From the NCBI RefSeq assembly GCF_000993785.3, contig NZ_CP009922.3:1426001-1490000 (forward strand): 64,000 nucleotides of DNA. Reading direction: 5' to 3'. Made by a program: the position numbers and the translations under genes. Of this stretch, positions 35,704 to 43,833 are shown one piece after another. Within the stretch, counting starts at the first letter, position 1, and each line of letters begins with the position of its first letter. Source of the stretch: Streptomyces xiamenensis. Its GTDB lineage: Bacteria > Actinomycetota > Actinomycetes > Streptomycetales > Streptomycetaceae. The notes beneath the pieces were generated by a model. That model ran no database searches. It was given only the letters and a program-made list of their open reading frames with translations, and was not told the DNA's origin.

Positions 35704-35719
35704 GCCGGAATGTCGAACA
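35704..35719. promoter_or_regulatory. Operator candidate in IclR promoter
   Basis: GCCGGAATGTCGAACA, 12 bp upstream of the IclR start, shares the GTCGAACA end with the sites at 12541-12567, 14845, and 32542-32578. It is compatible with autoregulation. Confidence 0.45.
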
Positions 35720-35793
35720 GCACGCTACCGAGCCGGGCCCTTCCCCGGCAAGAGGCGGCGGCCGGGTGGCGACGGGGGCCGGGCTCCCTCCGC

Positions 35794-36075
35794 TCAGGCG
35801 ACCTCTTCCTCCGCGGCTGCGGAGCGGCGCACCTCGCGCAGCTTCTCCGCGACCGGGTCGGGCAGCTTGTCGCCGGCCCGGTCCACAACGGCGCCCGCCG
35901 CCATCGCCGCCGCCTGACGCCCGGTCTGGTTGGCGGTGTCCATGCCGTTGCGCACGGCGGGCCGGTCGAGGAACCGGCGGGCGGCGTCCGCCAGCTGGTC
36001 ATACCGCTCGCGCCCGGCCCGGGCACCGAGCACGTAGCCGACCGCCGCACCTGCGACGAAGATGAGCTTGCGCAT
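35794..36075 (-). CDS. YtxH-like small membrane-associated protein
   Basis: 93 residues: a single N-terminal hydrophobic/Gly segment (KLIFVAGAAVGYVLGARAGR) followed by a long charged amphipathic helix (ERYDQLADAARRFLDRPAVR). This is the common actinobacterial YtxH-type architecture. Function unknown, often stress-related. The ATG at 36075 follows AAAGGACGC. Confidence 0.75.
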   Translation of the reverse strand: MRKLIFVAGAAVGYVLGARAGRERYDQLADAARRFLDRPAVRNGMDTANQTGRQAAAMAAGAVVDRAGDKLPDPVAEKLREVRRSAAAEEEVA

Positions 36076-36226
36076 GGGGATGCGTCCTTTCTCGTACGGA
36101 CTGTCCGTCGTACTTATGGGCGCCCCGGTCACCGATTTCGAAGCACCGCCTCACATGCGCTAATGTATTGCCCGCAGCGAGGGAACGCTTCCGCAGAACA
36201 ACGGGAGGCAGACCCGAGCGGCGCAG

Positions 36227-36299
36227 TCCCCTGTAGCTCAATTGGCAGAGCAGCCGGCTGTTAACCGGCAGGTTACTGGTTCGAGTCCAGTCGGGGGAG
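36227..36299 (+). tRNA. tRNA-Asn (GTT)
   Basis: 73-nt cloverleaf. The acceptor TCCCCTG pairs with CGGGGGA, anticodon stem GCCGG/CCGGC encloses loop CTGTTAA (anticodon GTT), and the T-arm contains GGTTCGAGTCC. Discriminator base G; CCA is not encoded. A hairpin terminator follows immediately. Confidence 0.96.
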
Positions 36300-36306
36300 C
36301 ATCACT

Positions 36307-36333
36307 CGAAGGGCCCCGTTCAGGGGCCCTTCG
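36307..36333 (+). terminator. Rho-independent-type hairpin after tRNA-Asn
   Basis: CGAAGGGCCCC and GGGGCCCTTCG form a perfect 11-bp stem with a GTTCA loop, 8 nt past the tRNA 3' end, followed by a short T-containing run. Confidence 0.85.
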
Positions 36334-36458
36334 GCGTTCTCCATGCATCACCGCCCGCTGACCGGGAACCGATCAACCCATGACCGCCGTCGTAGCCTCC
36401 GTACAACCGCCCCAGTCCGGGCGGGAGATCGTATGAGCAGCTATGCTGCGGCAGACGG

Positions 36459-36476
36459 CGCGCACATGTGTGCGCG
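36459..36476. repeat. Inverted repeat upstream of second tRNA
   Basis: CGCGCACA and TGTGCGCG flank a 2-nt centre, ending 13 bp before the tRNA. It could be part of a promoter or processing hairpin; no function is known to me. Confidence 0.4.
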
Positions 36477-36489
36477 GCTCGCCGTTGAT

Positions 36490-36563
36490 GGGGCGGTAGC
36501 TCAGCCGGTTAGAGCAACGGACTCATAATCCGTCGGCCGTGGGTTCGAGTCCCACCCGCCCCA
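36490..36563 (+). tRNA. tRNA with CAT anticodon (Met, or Ile2)
   Basis: 74-nt cloverleaf. Acceptor GGGGCGG pairs with CCGCCCC, anticodon stem ACGGA/TCCGT has loop CTCATAA (anticodon CAT), T-stem GTGGG/CCCAC, discriminator A. It is not an initiator: no 5' C1-A72 mismatch is present. Sequence alone does not separate elongator tRNA-Met from tRNA-Ile2, whose C34 would be modified by TilS. I favour Met. Confidence 0.9.
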
Positions 36564-36692
36564 CCTCAGCAGGCCAGGAGCATCCGCTCCTGGCCTGCGG
36601 CATGTCCGCCACCCGGGTGCCGCCGGGCACCACCCGAGCTCGCGGCGCCACGCGTTGGGCGCGGACGGACGGGCCGACGGGCCCGGAGCGGT

Positions 36693-37265
36693 TCAGCCCG
36701 CGGAGGCGTCCGGGCGGGCCGTGGGGCACACCTCACCGGGCGCGACCACCAGTTCGAAGTGCCACATCTCGTTCGCGTACGTCTGGCACAGCCCGTACCG
36801 CGCGCCGTTGCGGACCATCCAGTCGGCGCCGTCCGTGTAGCCGATGTCCACGGCCTCCCCCGTGACATGGCGGGAGAGCTCCGGAGTGCTCACCCAGCGC
36901 CTGGCCTCCTCCTCACTCCCGTACACCCGGATCGCGTTGTCCAGCAGCTCCCGCTGATAGGAGGCGCTGCGCCGACCCGAGGTCACCACCAGCTCCACGC
37001 CGTCCGCCGCGGCGTCCTCGGCGGCCGCGTGCAGCGCCGCCCGCAGCCCGGGCTCCAGCCCGGTGATCGCCCAGTCGTCCGCGAACGGGGAGATCGGTGC
37101 GGACAGGAAACCGCTGTCCTGCGATCCCCCGGGCGGGCCGCCCGCCGGATCCGGGCCGCCGCCGGGGGAAGCGGTGGCCGTACAGCCGGCGAGCGTGCCC
37201 GCCAGCAGCACGGCCACCATGCCCAGCGGGGCGGCGCCGGGGCGGCGATGAGTGACGCGGTCCAT
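36693..37265 (-). CDS. VanY-like D,D-carboxypeptidase lipoprotein (M15B)
   Basis: 190 residues. Lipoprotein signal with lipobox LAGC (Cys near 27), a Gly/Pro linker, then a peptidase M15B domain: ELVVTSGRRSASYQRELLD, zinc ligands in SRHVTGEAVDIGYTDG (HxxxxxxD) and NEMWHFELVV (catalytic Glu and His ligand). It would trim the terminal D-Ala from peptidoglycan stem peptides outside the membrane. It is divergent from a two-component system 149 bp away that may respond to cell-wall stress. Confidence 0.85.
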   Translation of the reverse strand: MDRVTHRRPGAAPLGMVAVLLAGTLAGCTATASPGGGPDPAGGPPGGSQDSGFLSAPISPFADDWAITGLEPGLRAALHAAAEDAAADGVELVVTSGRRSASYQRELLDNAIRVYGSEEEARRWVSTPELSRHVTGEAVDIGYTDGADWMVRNGARYGLCQTYANEMWHFELVVAPGEVCPTARPDASAG

Positions 37266-37413
37266 CGATGGCTCCCTCCCGCGGCGGCCCTCGCCGCGTG
37301 ACGGGGGCCATCCCACGCGCCCGCACGTTGCGCGGCCGTGAGCCCGCCGGCTCACATTTCCGCAACACGGCCGCTGCCTAGACTGGCCGGGCCGAAGGGA
37401 GGGAGAACGGAAC

Positions 37414-38082
37414 GTGCGCGTGCTGGTGGTCGAGGACGAGGAGTACCTGGCCGAGGCCCTGCGGGAAGGGCTGCGGCTGGAGGCGATCACCGCCGACATC
37501 GCCCTGGACGGGGACACCGCGCTGGAACGGATCTCCGTCAACGACTACGACGCCGTGGTGCTCGACCGCGACATCCCCGGCACCCACGGCGATCAGGTGT
37601 GCCGGGTCATCGCCGAGAACCACCCGGCGGTGCGGGTCCTCATGCTCACCGCGGCCGCCCGGCTGCGGGACAAGGTCGGCGGCTTCGAGCTGGGCGCCGA
37701 CGACTACCTCACCAAACCGTTCGCCCTGGCGGAGCTGGTGGTACGGCTGCGGGCACTGGGCCGCCGGCCGGCCGCCTCGGCGCCGCCCGTGCTCACCTGG
37801 GGCGAGCTGCGTCTTGACCCCTTCCGTCACGAGGCGTACCGGGCCGGCCGCTACCTGCGGCTGACCCGCAAACAGTTCGCGGTGCTGGAACTCCTCATGC
37901 GGGCCGGCGGCGGCCTGGTCAGCGCCGAGACGATGCTGGAGAAGGTCTGGGACGAACACGCCGACCCGTTCTCCACCGCGCCCCGGGTGACCGTCTCGAC
38001 CCTGCGCAAGGCGCTCGGCGACCCCGACCCCATCACCACCGTGCACGGATCCGGGTACCGGCTGCGGAAGCCGGCTCCGTGA
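37414..38082 (+). CDS. OmpR-family response regulator
   Basis: 222 residues. Receiver domain with acidic pair VVEDEEYLA, phospho-acceptor Asp in AVVLDRDIPG, Thr in MLTAAARLR and Lys in YLTKPFALAEL; then a Trans_reg_C winged helix (LRLDPFRHEAYRAGRYLRLT, GYRLRKPAP). GTG start. The sensor kinase gene overlaps its stop by 4 bp. Divergence from the VanY-like gene suggests a cell-wall-linked regulon. Confidence 0.92.
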   Translation: MRVLVVEDEEYLAEALREGLRLEAITADIALDGDTALERISVNDYDAVVLDRDIPGTHGDQVCRVIAENHPAVRVLMLTAAARLRDKVGGFELGADDYLTKPFALAELVVRLRALGRRPAASAPPVLTWGELRLDPFRHEAYRAGRYLRLTRKQFAVLELLMRAGGGLVSAETMLEKVWDEHADPFSTAPRVTVSTLRKALGDPDPITTVHGSGYRLRKPAP

Positions 38083-39248
38083 CGCAGCCGCTCCCTCTCC
38101 CGCCGCGCGGCCCCCGGGTGAGCGCCCGGCTGCGGCTTGCCCTGGGCTACGCGGTCTTTCTCGTCGCCGCCGGAGCCGTCGTCCTGGCCGGGGTCTACAT
38201 CGTGCTGCGCCAGGTGCCGAACTATCCGCTCACCGCGGCGAACCCCCGGGACCGCGCGTACGCGCCCAGCCGCCAGGAGATCCTGGAAACCCTGGTGGGG
38301 GTGTCCGGCTATCTGCTGGCCGCGCTCGCCGTGGTCGGGGTGGTGGGCGGCTGGTTCCTGGCCGGCCGGGTGCTGCGCCCGCTGCGGCGCATCAACGACG
38401 CCGCCACCCGGATCGCGGCGACCGGCGCCCTGGAGCACCGCATCGGGCTCCGGGGCCGCAACGACGAGTTCCGGCAGCTGGCCGACTCCTTCGACGCCAT
38501 GCTGGGGCGGCTCCAGGACTCCTTCGCGGCGCAGGAACGGTTCGCCGCGAACGCCTCCCACGAGCTGCGCACCCCCCTGGCGGTGACCTCCACCCTGCTG
38601 GAGGTGGCCCGCCGCGATCCGGCCGGGCAGGACTACCCCCGGCTGCTGCGACGGCTCACCGACACCAATGAACGCGCCATCGCGGTGACCGAGGCGCTGC
38701 TGCGGCTGGCCGACGCCAACGAGGTGACGGCGGCCCGCGACGACACCGACCTCGCCGCGGCCGCCTCGGCCGCCCTGGCCGAGTGCGCCACCGAGGCCGA
38801 GGGGGCCGGGGTCCGGGCCCACGCCGACCTGCGCGCCGCGCCGGTACGCGGGGACGCCGAGCTGCTCGCCCGGCTCGCGGTGAACCTGGTGCAGAACGCC
38901 GTACGGCACAACCTCCCCGACGGCGGCGCGCTGCGGGTGGGCACCCGGCACGACCGCGCGGCCGGCACGGTCACGCTGCGGGTGGAGAACACCGGGCGGC
39001 CGGTGCCGGCCGAGGACGTGGCGCGGCTGCGCGAGCCGTTCCTGCGCGGCGCGGGCCGGGTGGCGGCGGGGCCCGGGCCAGTCCCGGCCCCCGGCGGGAC
39101 CCGTGGGCACGGCCTGGGGCTGGCGCTCGTCGACCGGATCACCCGGGTCCACCACGGCATGCTGACCCTGCTCCCCCGCGAGGGCGGCGGTCTCGTCGTC
39201 ACCGTGGTGCTGCCCGCCCGCCCGGTCACCGGCGCCACCGTTCCATGA
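38079..39248 (+). CDS. Sensor histidine kinase
   Basis: 389 residues. Two transmembrane helices (ALGYAVFLVAAGAVVLAGVY and GYLLAALAVVGVVGGWFLAG) bracket a short extracellular loop of about 45 residues. A HAMP domain follows, then H-box ASHELRTPLAV, N-box NLVQNAVRHN and G-box GHGLGLALVDRI. The short sensor loop suggests membrane or lipid-II-type sensing. GTG start overlapping the regulator. Its last 23 bp overlap the convergent AfsR-like gene. Confidence 0.92.
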   Translation: MTQPLPLPPRGPRVSARLRLALGYAVFLVAAGAVVLAGVYIVLRQVPNYPLTAANPRDRAYAPSRQEILETLVGVSGYLLAALAVVGVVGGWFLAGRVLRPLRRINDAATRIAATGALEHRIGLRGRNDEFRQLADSFDAMLGRLQDSFAAQERFAANASHELRTPLAVTSTLLEVARRDPAGQDYPRLLRRLTDTNERAIAVTEALLRLADANEVTAARDDTDLAAAASAALAECATEAEGAGVRAHADLRAAPVRGDAELLARLAVNLVQNAVRHNLPDGGALRVGTRHDRAAGTVTLRVENTGRPVPAEDVARLREPFLRGAGRVAAGPGPVPAPGGTRGHGLGLALVDRITRVHHGMLTLLPREGGGLVVTVVLPARPVTGATVP

Positions 39249-42051
39249 CGGAGTGCAGCCGCAGCAGTTCCAGGGCGGGCGGCGGCCCGGCCTGCCCCGT
39301 GTGCGCGGCCAGCGCGGCGTGCCGGGCGGCGCGTACGCCCCGGGGGAGCCGTGCGTACGCCACCTCGCGCAGCAGGGGCCGCCGGAAGCCGAACCGGGCG
39401 GTGCCGTCGGGCGCCGGTGCGCGGGGGGCGAGGATGCCGCGCGCGGCGAGTTCGCCCAGTGCCTCGGCCGTCTCCTCGGTGGGGTGACGGCGCAGCGCGG
39501 CGAGGGTGTCGGCGCGGATGTCGTCGCCGATCGCGGCGGCGTCCTGGACCACCCGGGCGAGGCCGGCCGGCAGTGCGTCGAGTTCGGCGCCCAGCATCCG
39601 GCGTACCCGCCCGGGGATGAGCGTGGTCCGCGGGTCGCGGGAGAGCGCAGGGGAGCCGGGGCGGCGCAGTGCCATGCGGACGAACTCGGCGGCGATCAGC
39701 GGGTTGCCGCAGGCGAGCGCGGTCACCGCCTCGGCCAGTTCCCGCGCCGGCCCAGCCGCTTCCGGCTCCGCCTCCACGTCCGGGAACGTGCTCGCCGCCA
39801 GCAGCGCGTGGACCAGTTCGGCCACCGCCGGGTCGGACAGCGGGGCCAGGGCGAGGGGCACCAGCCGCGGGGCGGTGGCGGTCCCGCCGGCCGCCGGGGC
39901 CCACGCCGGGCGGCGCCGGAACAGTTCGGGGCGCGCCGCGGCGATCACGGTGAGCCGCTGTCCCGGCCGTCCGGCCGGGTCCACGGCCCGGTCCACCAGG
40001 CGCAGCACGGCGTCGTCGGCGGTGTGCAGATCGTCGATGAGCACGATCACCCGGCGCTCGGTGGCCAGCCGTTCCAGCAGGGTGTGCCACGCCGTCATCA
40101 CCTCGTCGGCGGGCACCGTCCGTTCGTGGTCGGGGACGTGCCCGATCACGATCAGCAGCAGGGCGAACAGCCGGGCGGCCTCGTCGGCGTCGTCGGCGAC
40201 GCGTTCGATGACCGTCCACAGCTTGTGCCGCGCGGTGCCGGGCGGGTCCTCGATCTCGATGCCGCAGGCGGCGCACAGTTCGGTGGCGACCGTGAACAGC
40301 GGGCTGTCGTCGACCGTGCGGGGGGCGAGGTGCGCCAGCAGCGGGCGCGGGCGGCGGGGCATGTCCCGCTCGGTGGCCAGCCGTTCGCACGCGGTCAGCA
40401 GCGCGGTCTTGCCGAGCCCGGCCCCGGCCACCACGAGCGCGGCGTGCGGCCCGTCCGCGCCGGGGACGCCGTCCAGCAGGGCCGCGAGGGTCCGTAAGCT
40501 CTCCGTCCGTTCCAGGAGCGGTACCTTCTCCCCGGTGTCCAGGTCGCTTCCGCGCATGCCCCGTACGGTCCAGGCGGCCGAGGAGACCCGGGCGGGCCGG
40601 CAGTCGAGAGCCGAGCAGGTCTGTTCGCGCGTGGTCTCACCGACCCACACCTCGTCCAGCGGTACGAGCGGCAGCAGCGCGTGCGCACGGTCGAACACCG
40701 CGCTGGTGACCGCCGGGGGGACGGCGTCCTGCGGCCGGTGCTGGACCACCGCCTCTCCGGTGTCGATCGCGGCCCTGATCCGCGGCCGCCGCTCGGGGTG
40801 CCGGCCCCAGCGCAACCGCTGCCGGATCGCCAGGGCCAGCTGGACGGCGCGCAGCGGCTCGTCGCCGCGGGCGCGTCCGGCGCCCAGCACCACCAGCCAG
40901 GAGGAGCCGATCCGGGAGGTGACGGTGCCGCCGAACCGGCCGGCCTCCTCGCCGATGACCGCCTCCAGCGCGGCGCTCTCGGCGTCGACGCGCTCCAGAT
41001 CGCCGTCGTCATCGCCGGCGGGGAAGGAGATGTTGATCAGGGCCGCGGTGACCTCACGGCACTCGCGCACCGGCGCCGGCGGGGCGGGCGGGGGTACCGG
41101 CGGGGCACCGGAGCGCTCCGCCGCAGGGGCGGCGGGTGCGGCGGGCTCCGGCCGGCCGCGCACGAGGGTGGGGGCGGGGGCGAGGGCGGTGTGTGCCCCG
41201 CCCGGCGGCCGGGCCGGGTCCAGGTCCAGGGCCGGGTCGCCGACGAGGATCGCCCGGTGCAGTTCATGGAGCCGGCGACCGGGCTCCAGGCCCAGTTCCT
41301 CGGCCAGTTCGGTGCGGATCGCGGCGTACACGTCCAGTGCCTCGGAGCGCCGGCCGCCACGGTGCAGCGCGAGCATGAGCTGCCCGGTGAACGGTTCCCC
41401 GCGCGGCTCGGCCCGGGTGATCGCTCGCAGCTCGGGGAGCACGCTGTCGTGCCGGCCCAGGGCGAGTTCGGCGTCGAAGTACTTCTCCAGGACGTCGAGG
41501 CGTGCCGTCTGCGCCGCCTCCAGGTCGGGCCAGCGCACGCCCGTCTCGACCAGATCGGAGAGCATCGGGCCGCGCCACAGGGCGAGCGCCTCGCGCCAGC
41601 GCAGTGACGCGGTGGCCACCGCGCCCTCCCGCATCCTGTCCCGGCCCTCGGCGGCGAGCGTGTGGAAGCGGTGCAGGTCAAGGGCGTGCGGGGGCACGTT
41701 CAGCTGATAGCCGGGCGGCCGGGACCACAGGGCGACGGGGGCGGCGGGCCTTCGCCCGTCCGCCGCGTCCGAGGTCTGCGGCGCGCCGGCCGGGTCGGTG
41801 TCCAGCAGCCGTCCCCGTAACCGCCACACCGCGTTCTGCACCATCTTGCGCGCCGAGGCGGGGGCCGGGCCGCGCCACAGCGCGGCGATCAGCTCGCTCG
41901 TCGCCGTCACCCGGTTCGGCCGCAGCAACAGGTATGCCAGGACGGCCCGCTGGTGGAAGCCGCCCAGCCGTACCGGGGCGCCGCCGCGCAGCACCTCCAG
42001 CGGGCCCAGCAGCCGGAACCGCAGCTCCCCGGGGTCCGCGCCGGCCCTCAC
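39226..42051 (-). CDS. AfsR/SARP-like regulator with degenerate cyclase domain and two TTA codons
   Basis: 941 residues. An OmpR-type winged helix (about 10-100; GGFHQRAVLAYLLLRPNRVT) is followed by a BTAD domain (about 105-255; ALDVYAAIRTELAEELGLEP) and a Pro/Ala linker. A domain at about 330-500 resembles a class III nucleotidyl cyclase (REVTAALINISFP, GGTVTSRIGSSWLVVLGAG) but lacks the metal Asp residues. An AAA/STAND ATPase (Walker A GAGLGKTALL about 545; VIVLIDDLHTADDAVLRLVD) completes it. Leu codons at 41820-41818 and 40497-40495 are TTA, implying bldA-dependent translation. Likely pathway activator for the adjacent ACP cluster. Confidence 0.85.
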   Translation of the reverse strand: MRAGADPGELRFRLLGPLEVLRGGAPVRLGGFHQRAVLAYLLLRPNRVTATSELIAALWRGPAPASARKMVQNAVWRLRGRLLDTDPAGAPQTSDAADGRRPAAPVALWSRPPGYQLNVPPHALDLHRFHTLAAEGRDRMREGAVATASLRWREALALWRGPMLSDLVETGVRWPDLEAAQTARLDVLEKYFDAELALGRHDSVLPELRAITRAEPRGEPFTGQLMLALHRGGRRSEALDVYAAIRTELAEELGLEPGRRLHELHRAILVGDPALDLDPARPPGGAHTALAPAPTLVRGRPEPAAPAAPAAERSGAPPVPPPAPPAPVRECREVTAALINISFPAGDDDGDLERVDAESAALEAVIGEEAGRFGGTVTSRIGSSWLVVLGAGRARGDEPLRAVQLALAIRQRLRWGRHPERRPRIRAAIDTGEAVVQHRPQDAVPPAVTSAVFDRAHALLPLVPLDEVWVGETTREQTCSALDCRPARVSSAAWTVRGMRGSDLDTGEKVPLLERTESLRTLAALLDGVPGADGPHAALVVAGAGLGKTALLTACERLATERDMPRRPRPLLAHLAPRTVDDSPLFTVATELCAACGIEIEDPPGTARHKLWTVIERVADDADEAARLFALLLIVIGHVPDHERTVPADEVMTAWHTLLERLATERRVIVLIDDLHTADDAVLRLVDRAVDPAGRPGQRLTVIAAARPELFRRRPAWAPAAGGTATAPRLVPLALAPLSDPAVAELVHALLAASTFPDVEAEPEAAGPARELAEAVTALACGNPLIAAEFVRMALRRPGSPALSRDPRTTLIPGRVRRMLGAELDALPAGLARVVQDAAAIGDDIRADTLAALRRHPTEETAEALGELAARGILAPRAPAPDGTARFGFRRPLLREVAYARLPRGVRAARHAALAAHTGQAGPPPALELLRLHSVMERWRR

Positions 42052-42222
42052 CCGCGCGCCCCGCCCGGGCCCGTCCGGGCGGGTAACGGGGCGGTCGTCC
42101 GGTCGTCCATGAGGTCCACTCCTTCATCGCGGTACGCACGTGCCGTACGCGGTCCATGACATGCCATCAGGTGAGCCGCGAGCAAGGTGGCGCGGTCCGC
42201 GCGGGCGGGCCCGCCCCGGCCG

Positions 42223-43737
42223 CTACCGGACGGGCTCCCGCACCGCGCGCACCACCCGGTACTCGGCCAGGTCCACCCGCCGGGTCGCCCTGCGGAACTC
42301 GGTCGTGGTGCCCGGCCAGTGCGTGACGTCCCGGCCCTCGTGGTCCAGGTAGGGGCTGTCGCAGCCGGTCTCCCACACGGTCCTGGCGAGCTTGCCGCGC
42401 ATCCGCGCGTTCCAGGCGCGCAGCGCGTCCGGGGACGGGTCGAGCGCCACCCCGCCCGGCTCGCCGACCGGCTCGGCCAGTTCGTCGAGCCGGTGCAGGA
42501 AGTCGGCGAGATAGCTGAGCTGGGCCTCGATCATCAGCACCTTGGAACTGGAGGAGGACACCGCCTGCGGCCCGCCCATCATCAGCAGGTTGGGGAACCC
42601 GGTCATGGTCGTTCCGCGCAGTGCCTGGATGCCGCCGCCCTTGTCCCACGCCTCCGCCAGCGTCGTACCGTCCGCCGCGGCGATGCGCCGGGTGATGGGC
42701 CGGCCGACGTTGTGAAAGCCGGTGGCGAACACGATGGTGTCCGCCTCGTGCGTGCTGCCGTCCTGCCCGATCAGGGTGCCGCCCTCGACGCGGGCCAGCC
42801 CCGAGGCGACGACCTCGACGTTCTCCTGGGTGACCGCGGGATAGAAGGTGTTGGAGAAGGTCACCCGCTTGCAGCCCATCCGGTGGTCGGGGGTGAGCTT
42901 GCGGCGCAGCTCCGGGTCCTTGACGCCGAACCGCAGGTGCGCGGCGACGAGCTTCTCGGCCAGCGCCAGTTGGCGCAGCCGCCGGGTCAGCAGATCGCTG
43001 CGGACCTCGCCGACCGCCCAGAACCGGCCGCGCTGCGCCAGCCGCAGGAGCGGCAGCCGCTCGTACAGCCACTGTTCGGCGCGCGGGTGGGGCCGGTCGA
43101 ACTTGGGCAGCACCCACGGCGCGCTGCGCTGGAAGAGCGTGACCCGCCGCACGGTGGGCTGGAGGGCGGGAACGATCTGGGTGGCCGAGGCGCCGGTGCC
43201 GACCACGGCGACGCGCCGCCCGGCCAGGTCGCGGTCGTGGTCCCAGCACGCGCTGTGGAAGGCGGCGCCGGGAAAGGTGTCGAGGCCGGGGATGTCGGGG
43301 ATCTTCGGGGCCGAGTGCATGCCGGCGGCCGTCACCAGGACATCGGCCGTCAGCTCGCCGCGGTCGGTGGTGAGGTGCCAGCGGGTGTGCTCGGGCTGCC
43401 AGCGGGCGGCGGTGACGGCGGTGTTGAGGTGGATGTGGCGCCGCACGTCGAAGCGGTCGGCGACCCGTTCCAGATAGGCGAGGATGTCGCGCTGGGCGGA
43501 GAACACCCGGGGCCAGCGGGGATTGGGGGCGAACGAGTAGCTGTAGAGGTGGGACGGTATGTCGCAGGCGGCGCCGGGATAGGTGTTCTCGCGCCAGGTG
43601 CCGCCGAGCGATCCCGCCGCCTCCAGGACGGCCAGGGAGTTCACGCCCTCCCGGCGCAGCCGCACCGCCGCGCCGAGCCCGCCGAAGCCGCAGCCGATCA
43701 CGGCGGCCCGCACATGGCCGCCGATCCGGTCACTCAT
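42223..43737 (-). CDS. Flavin monooxygenase, Baeyer-Villiger type
   Basis: 504 residues. FAD motif VIGCGFGGLGAAVRL, GTWRENTYPGAACDIPSHLY, the Baeyer-Villiger fingerprint FPGAAFHSACWDHD (about 155-167), NADPH motif VAVVGTGASATQIVP, and ATGFHNVGRP. It would insert oxygen into a ketone or aldehyde of the pathway product, or oxidise a heteroatom. It is the last gene of the minus-strand acyl cluster, separated by 96 bp from the methyltransferase gene. Confidence 0.88.
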   Translation of the reverse strand: MSDRIGGHVRAAVIGCGFGGLGAAVRLRREGVNSLAVLEAAGSLGGTWRENTYPGAACDIPSHLYSYSFAPNPRWPRVFSAQRDILAYLERVADRFDVRRHIHLNTAVTAARWQPEHTRWHLTTDRGELTADVLVTAAGMHSAPKIPDIPGLDTFPGAAFHSACWDHDRDLAGRRVAVVGTGASATQIVPALQPTVRRVTLFQRSAPWVLPKFDRPHPRAEQWLYERLPLLRLAQRGRFWAVGEVRSDLLTRRLRQLALAEKLVAAHLRFGVKDPELRRKLTPDHRMGCKRVTFSNTFYPAVTQENVEVVASGLARVEGGTLIGQDGSTHEADTIVFATGFHNVGRPITRRIAAADGTTLAEAWDKGGGIQALRGTTMTGFPNLLMMGGPQAVSSSSSKVLMIEAQLSYLADFLHRLDELAEPVGEPGGVALDPSPDALRAWNARMRGKLARTVWETGCDSPYLDHEGRDVTHWPGTTTEFRRATRRVDLAEYRVVRAVREPVR

Positions 43738-43833
43738 GGTGTGTGCCTTCCTTCGCGTGGGTGCGGCCCGGCGCCGGTACGGGCCGGGCCGTGCTGCTGC
43801 CGGCGCCGCTCGTGCTCGTGCCTGTGCCCGCGC

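Noticed and set aside
36227..36563. tRNA genes as integration site of a mobile element
   Set aside because: No integrase, no duplicated tRNA 3' end and no change in gene style on either side within the window.
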